A DNA stretch of 64,000 bases, taken from contig CAWKMC010000044.1 of NCBI GenBank assembly GCA_963850535.1, positions 1 to 64,000 of the forward strand, given 5' to 3'. Positions 9,844-19,071 of this stretch are shown one piece after another (the first letter of the stretch is position 1; the number at the start of each line of letters is the position of its first letter). Made by a program: the position numbers and the translations under genes. The notes below the pieces were generated by a model, which worked only from the letters and a program-made list of their open reading frames with translations, was not told where the DNA came from and searched no databases. This DNA comes from JAMXLO01 sp963850535 (GTDB taxonomy: Bacteria > Pseudomonadota > Alphaproteobacteria > Acetobacterales > Acetobacteraceae).

Positions 9844-11239
9844 GCGCGGCCGCGAAATCAGCGGCTCTCGTTCGCTGCGGACGCGACGGTGCCAGCTCAT
9901 GGCGTGAGCTTTGCCGAAGCGTTCAAGGTCTGGCTGCGCGTGGCTTTGCTCAGCTTCGGCGGCCCGGCCGGCCAGATCGCGGTGATGCACCGCATCGTCG
10001 TCGAGGAACGCCGCTGGATTTCCGAAGCCCGCTTCCTCCATGCGCTGAACTATTGCCATCTCTTGCCGGGTCCAGAAGCGCAGCAGCTCGCCATCTATAT
10101 CGGCTGGCTCATGCACCGGACGCGCGGCGGCCTGGTCGCCGGCGTGCTGTTCGTCGTGCCGGGCGTCATCGCACTCATGGCGCTCAGCTGGATCTACGTC
10201 ATCTGGGGCAATGTCGGCTTTGTCGCCGGCTTGTTCTTCGGCCTCAAGGCCGCCGTGCTCGCCGTCGTCATCGAGGCCGTGCTGCGCGTCGGCCGCCGCG
10301 CCCTGAAGTCGCAGCTTGCCGTCGTGATCGCCGCGGCGGCCTTCGTCGCTCTGTTCTTTTTCGCCGTCCCCTTCCCGCTCGTCGTGCTGGTGGCGGCGAT
10401 CGATCGGCGTGTCGCGCGAACCGGCTTGGCTACGCCATCGGCGGATCACGCCGCCCATGGCCAAGACGATGACGATCTGCTGGGAGAGCAGATCCCGGAC
10501 CACGCCCGACCGTCGCTTGCGCGTGCGATCAAGGTCGTCACGGTCTGGCTGCCGCTGTGGCTCGGGCCGGTCGCGCTGCTGTTCTGCTGCTTGGTCGCGA
10601 ACAATATCTTCACGCGGCTCTCGGTGTTCTTCAGCGAAGTCGCGGTCTTCAGCTTCGGCGGCGCCTATGCGGTGCTGGCCTATGTCGCGCAGCAGGCCGT
10701 CGAGAACTTATCACTGGCTTCGGCCCGGCGAGATGCTGACCGGTCTCGGCATGGCCGAGACCACGCCCGGCCCGCTCATCATGGTGGTGCAATATGTCGG
10801 CTTTCTCGCCGGCTATCGCACACCCGGCGTCATGCCGCCGCTGCTGCGGCGACACTGGCAGGATTGCTGGTCACCTGGGTCACCTTCACGCCCTGCTTCC
10901 TCTGGGTGTTTCTCGGCGCGCCTTACGTCGAGGCGCTGCGCGGCGTGCGCGCGCTCGGTGCCGCGTTGTCCGCGGTCACGGCCGCCGTCGTCGGCGTCAT
11001 TCTCAATCTCGCCGTTTGGTTCGGCGTTCATGTGATCTTTCGCGAAACCGTGCCGTGGCGTGGCTTCGGGCTCAATCTGAGCCTGCCGGTGCTGCCGAGC
11101 ATCGATATCTTCGCGACCATCCTGGCGGTCGCCGCGGCCGCTTGCGATCTTCCGCTTCAAGGTCGGCATCATTCAAACGCTGCTCGCCTGCTCGCTCGCG
11201 GGCGTGGTGCTGCAGCTGGCCTTCGGGGTGGCGCAATGA
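9840..11239 (+). CDS. chrA: chromate efflux transporter ChrA-like (frameshifted)
   Basis: Membrane transporter of the CHR family, exporting chromate by proton motive force in known members. The N-terminal half starts VSFAEAFKVWLRVALLSFGG with LPGPEAQQLAIYIGW, the classic first CHR domain motif; the second half repeats it as FFSEVAVFSFGGAYAVL and GMAETTPGPLIMVVQYVGF, so this is a long-chain, two-domain ChrA. Many hydrophobic segments. Indels near 9880, 10705, 10852 and 11140 split it. Start at 9840 overlaps the previous stop (ATGA), and its own stop overlaps the next start, so the four genes from 9017 on look translationally coupled. Confidence 0.8.
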
Positions 11240-12297
11240 CAGCAGAGCCAGTCGGCAAGCTCGCGCTGCTCTGGCGCGGCGATCGCGAAACCCGTCGCCA
11301 GGCGACGCCGGAAAACAACCGCTGGCACAAGATCTTCGCCGCGCTGGCGGCGCGGAACATCCACGCCGAACCGGCCGTCTATTGCGAAGAGGCAGCCGAC
11401 GAGGTGCGCGACGCAGCTTCTGAAGGTCGATGGCGTGCTCGTTTGGGTCGACCCACTGTCGGACGGCCGAACGCGTTTCCAGCTCGATGCGATGCTGCGG
11501 GAGGTTGCGTCCCGCGGCGTATGGGTGAGCACCCATCCCGACGTGACGCTAAAGATGGGCGTGAAGGAAGTGCTGCACACGACGCGCCATCTCGGCTGGG
11601 GCACCGATACGCATCTCTACCGCACGTTTGATGAGTTCCAGGATGAGTTTCCTCGCCGTCTCGCAAGTGAGGGCCCGCGGGTCGATCAAGCAGAATCGCG
11701 GCAATGGCGGTCAGGGCGTCTGGAAGGTCGAATTGTCACCGGCGCCAGGAAGATCGTCGCGGTGGTGCTGGAAGCACGGCGCGGCAGCGAGCCGCAGAGC
11801 TTCCCGCTTGCCGAGTTCATGGCCAGCTGCGCCGGGTATTTCGCGGATCAAGGCTGCATCATCGACCAGCCGTTCCAGCCAGCGTCTGCCGGACGGCATG
11901 ATCCGATGCTATATGGGCGCTGACAAGGTCGTCGGCTTCGGGCATCAGCTGATCAAGGCGCTGATCCCGCCGCCGCCCAAGGCCCGGACTCGCCCGAGGC
12001 GCAGCCCGGCCCGCGCATCATGCATCCGGCGACGGCGCCGCAATTTCAGGCGCTGCGGGCGAAAATGGAGACCGAGTGGGTGCCGCAGATGATGCAGCTC
12101 TTCGGCCTCGACGCGCGACATGCTGCCGATCATCTGGGACGCCGACTTTCTCTACGGCCCGCGCACATCGGATGGCGACGGACACCTACGTTCTGTGCGA
12201 GATCAATGTGAGCTCGGTGATGCCCATCCCCGAGCAGGCGCCGGCCGCGATCGCGCGGCTCGCAAAGGAACGCCTCGCATTGTTCAGGAAAAAGTGA
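11236..12297 (+). CDS. ATP-grasp-like protein of the Cj0069 type (frameshifted)
   Basis: Read across frames the product begins MTAEPVGKLALLWRGDRE and contains VLVWVDPLSDGRTRF, GVWVSTHPDVTLKMGVKEVL, HLGWGTDTHLYRT, IKQNRGNGGQGVWKVEL and, near the end, DTYVLCEINVSSVMPIPE. The lysine plus glycine-rich KQNRGNGGQGVWK stretch and the late E-x-N-V-S motif fit the ATP-grasp fold (nucleotide loop and metal-binding Glu/Asn). I recognise this as resembling the Cj0069 family, whose substrate is not known to me. Around seven indels. It is joined by overlap to chrA, so it may be a helper in the same stress response. Confidence 0.6.
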
Positions 12298-12358
12298 CGT
12301 GGAATAGCGACGGCGCGGGCGCGTTAAGCAGTTTATGGATAGCAAGGAAGGAGGAGCC

Positions 12359-13307
12359 ATGCAGTCCGTTCATCATGAACTCTCACTCGCATCGATAGGA
12401 CGCCGGTCAGGCAAGCGCTTGGGAATCGCCGCCATTCTCGCAAGCGCGCTCGTCGCGCCGAACGTATCTGGCGCGGCCGCCGAAACCGACTGGAGCAAGG
12501 TCGCCACTGCCCTCGGCAAGTCCGGCACGGAGATGCCCGGCGGCGTTTATCGTGTTGGGCTGCCGCGCACCGATCTGCATGTCACACTTGATGGCGTCGA
12601 ACTCAAATCCACATTCGCCCTCGGCTCCTGGCTGGCGTTCCGGCCAGAGGGCAATATGACCATGGTGATGGGCGATCTCGTGCTCACCGAGACCGAGATC
12701 GCGCCCGTGATGACCAAGCTCGCCGAAGGCGGCATCGAGATCACCGCCTTGCACAATCACCTGCTGCGCGCGCAGCCGGCGACATTCTATATGCACGTGT
12801 TCGGGCAGGCGATCCGGTGAAGCTGGCCTCCGCGCTGCATGACGGCCTCGCGCTCAGCAAGACGCCGCTCGGCGATGCAGGCGGTGGCACTGCCGGCTCG
12901 GCACCACCGTCGATCGATCTCGACACGGCGATGATCGACAGCACGCTCGGCGCCAAGGGACGCGCAGCCGGTGGCGTCTATCAGGTCGGCATTGCCCGGG
13001 CCGAAGACGTGAGGACGACGGCATGGAAGTGCCGGTCGCGATGGGATCGGCGGAAGCCATCAACTTCCAGCCGACCGGCAGCGGCAAGGCCGCGATCACC
13101 GGCGACTTCGTGCTGACCGCGGCCGAGGTCAATCCGGTGCTGCGCGCGCTGCGTGAGAACGGCATCGAGGTGACCGCCCTGCATAATCACATGCTGGACG
13201 ATCAGCCGCGCCTCTTCTTCATGCATTTCTGGGCGAACGATGACGCGCAGAAGCTGGCAAAGGGACTGCGGGCGGCGCTCGACAAGATCAACATCACCCG
13301 CAGCTGA
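12359..13307 (+). CDS. DUF1259 (LppY/LpqO-like) exported protein, two repeats (frameshifted)
   Basis: Start at 12359 follows a good ribosome site (AGGAGG). An N-terminal signal peptide is visible (AAILASALVAPNVSGAAA). Two copies of the DUF1259 unit follow, each ending in a histidine pair: EGGIEITALHNHLLRAQP with FYMHVFG, and ENGIEVTALHNHMLDDQP with FFMHFW. The paired HNH and MH motifs suggest a metal or small-ligand site. Indels near 12812 and 13010 split it, both apparent single-base losses. It ends the chromate-type cluster; function unknown. Confidence 0.7.
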
Positions 13308-13310
13308 GCA

Positions 13311-14156
13311 TCATCGGCGACTGGACGGCGACCACCCGTAGACCTTCTCCAGCGTCCCGCCCATCAGCGCTGCATTGTCGCTGTCAGACAGACGGGTCGT
13401 CTCGCGGAACGGGCGAACGCCCTGCTCATAGGTGAGCAGTTCGGTCGCCCGGGTCCAATCGGTGCCCCACATACAGCGATCCAGGCGGAACGTGTCGATG
13501 ATCTGCATGACTGGTCCCCAGATGTCGTTATAGGGGAACGGTTCGTGCGACAGCGTGCAGGCGCCACTGATCTTGATGCGGACATTGTCGTGTTCGGCCA
13601 GTGACAGCACCTTTGGCAGTTCGGCCCACGGCTCCTTCGGTGGCGGCGGATGGAATGGTTGCTGCAGACCCAGGTGGTCGATCACCAGGACCGTGTTCGA
13701 ATTGCGTGCTGCAAGTGCCTTGGCCTGATCCAGGCGCCCCCAAATCAGCATGTTGACCGGCAGCGAGTGCTGCGCGGCGGCAGCCAGTGTGCGATTGATC
13801 CCGGGGTCGGCCGGGTCGGCCGACGCGGTCTGGTTCAGCATAATGCGAATGCCGACCGTGCCCTTCATTGCTGCCCAGTCGCCCACGACATCGGCAATGT
13901 CCGGTCTGGTCGTATCGACCGGCTTCACCAGGCCGAACTTGCCGGGATGCGCCGCGCCAACCTCCATCGCGTAACTCGCATCGAAACCGTAGAGCGCGAA
14001 CGGCGACACCAGGATCGCTCCATCAACGCCAACGGTGTCCATTGCTGCAACCATCTCGTCGCCGGTCACATGTTCGGGTCCGGCAATGTGCCCCATCCAG
14101 GGGCGGCCGGGATGATTGCGCTCATAAGCATGCACCTGGACGTCGATAATCGGCAT
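13311..14156 (-). CDS. amidohydrolase family (TIM-barrel metal-dependent hydrolase)
   Basis: 281 residues starting MPIIDVQVHAYERNHPGRPW, where the V-H-x-Y replaces the usual D-x-H metal motif of amidohydrolase-2 members (compare D-V-Q-V-H). Later conserved parts are VLVIDHLGLQQPF, the catalytic-region IKISGACTLSHEP and CMWGTDWTRATEL, typical of the 2-pyrone-4,6-dicarboxylate lactonase and related decarboxylase/hydrolase group. Convergent with the DUF1259 gene, ending 3 bases from its stop. Intact. Substrate cannot be told from sequence. Confidence 0.85.
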   Translation of the reverse strand: MPIIDVQVHAYERNHPGRPWMGHIAGPEHVTGDEMVAAMDTVGVDGAILVSPFALYGFDASYAMEVGAAHPGKFGLVKPVDTTRPDIADVVGDWAAMKGTVGIRIMLNQTASADPADPGINRTLAAAAQHSLPVNMLIWGRLDQAKALAARNSNTVLVIDHLGLQQPFHPPPPKEPWAELPKVLSLAEHDNVRIKISGACTLSHEPFPYNDIWGPVMQIIDTFRLDRCMWGTDWTRATELLTYEQGVRPFRETTRLSDSDNAALMGGTLEKVYGWSPSSRR

Positions 14157-14349
14157 GGATCAATCCTCCACCGGTTCTTGCGCGCAAGCCTGCGCGGCGA
14201 CCGGGTGAACCTATCGTTTTCCGGCCCGGCGGGCCAATCGACGATGGGCCGCGTCGCAGGAAGCCGCCTTCTCTGTTTCTTAACTACTGCCGCCGTATGC
14301 GCGCCTCTGCCTGGGCCGAAGGGTCCAGTGCCGGGAAGGAGGACGGCGC

Positions 14350-15801
14350 TTGGCTATCACACGGTTCACCGGCCGTAAGTCATTGGCCGCCATTGCTGCA
14401 AGCGCAGACGGACATGGAGACAGCCTAGCCAAGACTTTGGGGCCGTTCTCGCTTGTCTGCCTCGGCATCGGCTGCATCATAGGGGCCGGCATCTTCGTAC
14501 TGACGGGCAAGGCAGCCGCCAGCTTTGCAGGACCAGCCATATCGCTGTCCTTCGTTCTTGCCGGTGTGGCGTGTGCCTTTGTCGGTCTCTGCTATGCCGA
14601 ACTGGCCGCCATGATACCCGCTTCAGGCAGCGCATATACGTATGCCTATGCAACCGTCGGCGAGATCTTCGCCTGGATCATCGGCTGGGATCTGGTGCTG
14701 GAATATGGCATGGGGGCGGCAACCGTCGCGGTCGGCTGGTCGGGTTATGCGATCAGCCTGCTGGACAGTTTCGGCGTTCATGTCGCGCCGCAATGGGCGT
14801 CGGCCACAGGCGAGGTCATAACCCTTCCGGATGGCACCTCGGTCACCGGCATTCTCAATCTTCCCGCGGTGCTGGTCGTCGTGGCACTTACCCTCCTCCT
14901 CATGCTCGGCACGCGCAAATCCTCGCGGGTCAATAACGTCATGGTGGCATTCAAGCTGTTTGTCATTGCCATCGTCATCCTCGTGGGTGCCTTCTACGTG
15001 CACAGCGCTTACTGGTCGCCCTTCATGCCGGAAAATACCGGCACGTTTGGCCAGTTCGGCTGGAGCGGAGTCCTCCGAGGATCTTCCGTCGTGTTCTTTG
15101 CCTATATCGGCTTCGATGCAGTCTCGACTGCGGCGCAGGAGGCACGCCAGCCACAAAAGGACATGCCGATCGGCATCCTCGGTTCACTCATCGTCTGCAC
15201 CATTCTCTATGTGCTGATGGCTCTGGTGATGACAGGCATGGTCTCTTACAAGAACCTTGGTGTTGCCGATCCTGTTGCGGTGGCAATGGATGCGACCGGC
15301 ATCCGATGGCTGTCCATCCTGGTCAAGTGCGCTGCGCTCGCGGGACTGACGACGGTGATTTTTGTGCTGCTGTTCGGCCAGGCCCGCATCTTCTTCTCGA
15401 TAGCCAAGGACCACCTGCTGCCCCCGTTGTTCGGCGCAGTGCATCCGCGCTTTCGCACGCCATTTTTCAGTCAGGCGTTGATCGGGATCGTGGTGGCTGC
15501 CGTCGCTGCATGCTTTCCGATCGGTCTGCTCGGTGAAATGGTCAGCATCGGTACGTTGTTTGCTTTCCTGCTGGTGTGTGCCGCCGTGATGCACCTGCGC
15601 CGCAGCGAGCCCGGGGCGCACCGCCCGTTCCGCACGCCAATGGTGCCTTGGCTGCCAATACTGGGTATCGCCTTCTCGCTCTTGCTGATGCTTGGACTGC
15701 CGCTGGCAACCTGGATCAGGCTTGTGGTGTGGCTCGCCATTGGCCTGGCAATCTATTTCAGCTACGGCCAGAAACGCAGCCTCGTGCCATCAGACGCCTG
15801 A
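14350..15801 (+). CDS. APC superfamily amino-acid permease
   Basis: 483 residues with about twelve hydrophobic segments. The APC signature is at the first transmembrane segment, GIGCIIGAGIFVLTGKAA, with AGPAISLSFVLAG next and the helix-6 motif FFAYIGFDAVSTAAQEA. It is closest in style to the cationic amino acid transporter (YfnA-like) group. Start taken as TTG at 14350; no ATG suits better. Divergent from the amidohydrolase with about 190 bases between. Likely imports an amino acid; which one is unknown. Confidence 0.88.
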   Translation: MAITRFTGRKSLAAIAASADGHGDSLAKTLGPFSLVCLGIGCIIGAGIFVLTGKAAASFAGPAISLSFVLAGVACAFVGLCYAELAAMIPASGSAYTYAYATVGEIFAWIIGWDLVLEYGMGAATVAVGWSGYAISLLDSFGVHVAPQWASATGEVITLPDGTSVTGILNLPAVLVVVALTLLLMLGTRKSSRVNNVMVAFKLFVIAIVILVGAFYVHSAYWSPFMPENTGTFGQFGWSGVLRGSSVVFFAYIGFDAVSTAAQEARQPQKDMPIGILGSLIVCTILYVLMALVMTGMVSYKNLGVADPVAVAMDATGIRWLSILVKCAALAGLTTVIFVLLFGQARIFFSIAKDHLLPPLFGAVHPRFRTPFFSQALIGIVVAAVAACFPIGLLGEMVSIGTLFAFLLVCAAVMHLRRSEPGAHRPFRTPMVPWLPILGIAFSLLLMLGLPLATWIRLVVWLAIGLAIYFSYGQKRSLVPSDA

Positions 15802-15904
15802 GCGGCACCGGCCGAGCAGCATCAGGATGAGCGAGCCAGCAGCACACGACTATTGGCTATCTTGCTGCTGTCCACCCACGCGCTGAGCGGAAGGCAGTTG
15901 TCTC

Positions 15905-17403
15905 CGTCAATGTCTGCAAAATGGCTGTGGTGGATGCGAAGTGAAGTTTCCTTGTTCGGCTGAGCGGCGTTTCCTCATCCCGGCCTGAGCGTATGCCCGC
16001 GCCGCGCGGAGCTGCGGTCAGGGATGGCCGTAGGCCACCGGCGCAGCCGGCGCGCAGCGTCCTTGACGGCGGCGAGCACGGCACGACGCTTGAGCGTGCC
16101 GGGTGCGTGGCCATCATCATGCCGCTTGCCGCAGCATCTGCTTCTTGTGGCTCCTTCAGATGATCCATGTTCAGATAGCGGATCGCTTCCAGCCAGTTCT
16201 CGTGCGCCTCCACCGCGAGCGCGCGCACCAGACGCAAACAGCTCGCGGCATTGGGGAAGATCCGCACCACATGCGTGCGACGTTTGATCTCCTGGTTCAG
16301 CCGTTCCAGCATGTTGGTGGACTTCATGTGCTTATGGTGCGCCAGCGGCAGCCGGTAGAACGTCAGCGTTTCCTCGATGTTGTCTTCGACCCAGGCGCAC
16401 AGCTTGGCGTATTTGCCCTGCCATTTGCCGAGCCAGGTGGCGAGGTCGCGTCTCACCTCGGCCAGATCGCGCCGGTCATAGAACCACCTCAGCTCCATCA
16501 GACAGTCGTCGTCGACCTTGCGTGGCACGTAGTCCAGTGCGTTCCTGAGGAAGTGCACGTAGCACCGCTGCCACACCGCTTCTGTCAGCACCTCACGGAT
16601 CGCCGCCTTCAGGCCCGGATGGTCGTCGGAGACAACGAACTCCACGCCTCGCAGGCCGCGCTGCTTCAGATCCGACAGGAAGTCGCGCCAACTCGAACGG
16701 CTTTCGCGATTGGCCAGTTCCACCGCCAGCACCTGCCGCCGACCGTCGCCGTCCACCGCAACTGCGATCAGCACCGCCTGGCTGGCGATCACCCCGTCCT
16801 CGCGCACCCGCTCATAACGGGCGTCCAGGATCAGATACGGATAGGGCTCTTTCAGCCGCCGTCGTGCGAATGCCGTCAGTGCCGCATCCAACGACTTATT
16901 GGCCTCACTGATCGAGGTGGCGGAGAACTCATGGCCGCACAATGTCTCCGTCACAGCCTTGACCTTTCGGGTCAACACACCCTGGACATACATTTCCGCC
17001 AGAGCGCTCACCAAGGCTTTCTCCGAGCGCTGGTAGCGGTCGAACAACTCGGTCGAGAACCGACCCGCGCGGTCCTGCGGGACACGAAGTTCGAGCGTGC
17101 CGACGCGGGTGATCAGCGAACGATGGTAATAGCCGGCCCGATAACCGAGCCGGGTTTCGGTTCGCTCCCCTTCGCCGCACCAAGCGCCTCAGTCATCTCG
17201 GATTCCAGCGCCGCCTCGATCACCGCTTTCACCGCGGCTCGGAGGAACTCCGCATCGCCCGCCAACAAGGCTTTGATATCGATGACCTCGCCCTTACCTT
17301 GAACCTTGGTCATGGTGTGCTCCCTCGCCAAAGGGTTGGTGACGTCAGACATCACCCGCATACCATGGCCGCCGGCCCTCAGCCGATTTTGCAGAACTCC
17401 CCG
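15905..17403 (-). mobile_element. IS256-type insertion sequence, degenerate
   Basis: A transposase pseudogene bounded by imperfect inverted ends: TCTGCAAAAT at 15913-15922 and its reverse complement ATTTTGCAGA at 17386-17395, with similarity continuing a few bases either side. The approximate ends are set from these. A further GATTTTGCAG stretch at about 17449 resembles the same end and could mark a second boundary. No target duplication could be fixed by eye. It separates the permease from an adhesin-like remnant. Confidence 0.65.
16117..17313 (-). pseudogene. IS256 family transposase, frameshifted
   Basis: Mutator-type DDE transposase. Start at 17313 (MTKVQGKGEVIDIKALL). The frame breaks near 17170, where the normal ERTETRLGYRAGYYHR continues in another frame, then ELFDRYQRSEKALVSALAEM, the first catalytic Asp in LILDARYERVREDG, the second in FVVSDDHPGLKAAI and the third, Glu, in STNMLERLNQEIKRRT. 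A second break near 16140 hides the usual ending HKKQMLRQAA plus stop at 16117; without it the frame runs on to 15857 with meaningless residues. With two frame breaks the copy is probably inactive unless these are consensus errors. Confidence 0.85.
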
Positions 17404-17524
17404 GAGACTACCCGGAAGGCCAGGGTTGGTACATTGGGCGGCAAGCTGATTTTGCAGCGGTTCATCTATATAACCAGCGCTCCTCGGTAGCCTCGCGGAG
17501 CCGTCATCAAAAGCGACTTCTATT

Positions 17525-18361
17525 TCAGGTCGTTGGTGCGACAAGCGAGCCGCCGAAGTCGGTTCCCGGCCTCACGAGCACATCGCCAGCAGATGTTTTT
17601 GAAAGTGAAAGACCATGAATGCCGGAACCCAATGCGTCGCTCACAACGTGAAGCGTCTCAATCACCTTACCACCCGCGTTGCGGATCGATAGCAGATCAT
17701 TTGCATAGCTCCAGTGATCTGCCTGCGCCAAGCCGACAAGATCGGTGAGGCTGGAGTTATGAAGGTCGACCGTCCCGTGAAACTCGTCTGGACGGTCGAT
17801 GACAAGCCGAGCAGTGGGGACTACCGAGATCGAGGCGCCGGAAACGGTGATGGTTTGCCCGTTCGAAACACGGCCGGCAAATTCCAGATACCCAGAAGCT
17901 ATGAATTGCGGACTAGGGTGAGGTAAGGCAGATCCAACGCCAAACTCACCGGTACCCCCAACGTCGACACCAATGACTGCGCCAACGCCTTTGAGCACCG
18001 TCGCTCCGTCGTTGATGAACTTGGCGTGGTCGCCGCCGGAGATCGTCAGGCTTGCGAGTTGCATATGGAAAGTTCCGTCGAGAGTCGCATGGTCTGCCAA
18101 GTTGACGGTGACGGGAGCGCCGGAGCGAAATTCGACTGGGGCTACATCTACATCTACCCCAAAGGTGCCATGACCCCGAATGTTCGCCACCACAGCAACA
18201 TTACTTGCAGTGTCGATCACTGACACTTGCGCGCCGCTGGACATGTTGAGGGTCACCGGTCCGGAGCCACCCGGAGCCAGGTTCAAAGGATCTCTCTGCA
18301 GATTATTGTCACGAACGCTGAGCGTGCTGCCGCCCTGAACAAATAGATTATCGCCAGGCAT
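17525..18361 (-). pseudogene. adhesin/autotransporter-like beta-helix fragment
   Basis: 278 residues from the first ATG, but the same frame is open upstream to about 18438 and there encodes a W-T-D-S-T-G-N-H...DPNNWSSGTAP segment typical of the repeated N-terminal units of large surface or autotransporter proteins (G-x-W-x-x-P-x-N-W). The rest is rich in Gly, Thr, Ser and Val with beta-helix style runs such as TLDGTFHMQLASLTISGG. No signal peptide and no C-terminal translocator domain is present, so this is a piece of a larger gene, perhaps cut by the adjacent IS256 element. I cannot name the family. Confidence 0.5.
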
Positions 18362-18439
18362 GGGCGCGGTGCCCGAGGACCAATTATTGGGGTCGCTCGC
18401 CTTGTGATTGCCGGTGCTGTCGGTCCAGGGTACTGTCGG

Positions 18440-18710
18440 TCAATCCCGTTTCCCCATCTGGTTGTTCAGCGCTTTTCATCACACCGCGAGTCCTGACTTG
18501 CTTGGCGCGTCGGTGCGACTGATGATCATCAGCCTCTCACTGACAGCCTCGCGACCATTTGGAGCGGCTCTGCTCGTCATTACGGAACTGTCAGTAAGTA
18601 ATTCGTTAAGCTGTGCAGCACTGCTTGCGGTCAGGCCCGGGTCACACGTTCGGATGGTTGCGGAGCGCCATCGACCCGGCATAGCGTTGAGCAAGCACGC
18701 CTGGAGTAGA
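18440..18710. other. intergenic stretch, no gene recognised
   Basis: Between the adhesin-like remnant and the small secreted protein gene. A long plus-strand ORF starting at 18408 runs through it but lacks any recognisable motif and conflicts with the better supported frames of both neighbours. Nothing else seen. Confidence 0.35.
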
Positions 18711-18976
18711 ATGATGCGGCGCCTAGTGCTACTCTTGCCGGCCGCGTTAGTGGCACAGCCACCCCAGTCAACATTCGCCCAGGTACTATCCGTATCCCCC
18801 AGCCTACGTACGGTCCGGGCTATTATTCTCCGGCATACTGCTACAGGCCGCCGCCACCTCCGCCGCCGGCCTATATGTACCAGGGCGGCCCCTACTATGG
18901 GCCGCCCACTGGGCCGCCCGCCTATAATTCCGCCAACTGCGGGACACCGGATCAGCCGAAACCCTGCTATCGCTGA
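18711..18976 (+). CDS. small secreted Pro/Tyr/Gly-rich protein (frameshifted)
   Basis: ATGATG start followed by a signal peptide, MRRLVLLLPAALVAQ...FAQ, then, after one or two frame changes near 18783-18810, a low-complexity secreted tail: YGPGYYSPAYCYRPPPPP, a Y-Q-G-G-P-Y-Y-G-P-P block, and a Cys-containing end CGTPDQPKPCYR with stop at 18976. Small Pro/Tyr-rich exported proteins of this style are common in alphaproteobacteria and have no assigned function. The aromatic/proline composition in the third frame is too regular to be chance, which is the reason for calling a gene. Confidence 0.5.
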
Positions 18977-19071
18977 ACCGGCGCCCACACATTCGCTCTT
19001 CCCGCGAAGTCTTCTCCGCTATGTCACAGGCGTCGCGTTGTGTGCGCTGACCGGGGGACGGACGATGTTCG

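Noticed and set aside
16103..17302. Plus-strand ORF of 399 residues across the IS256 element
   Set aside because: Mirror of the transposase frame with low-complexity His/Gln/Pro composition; the minus strand has the DDE transposase motifs.
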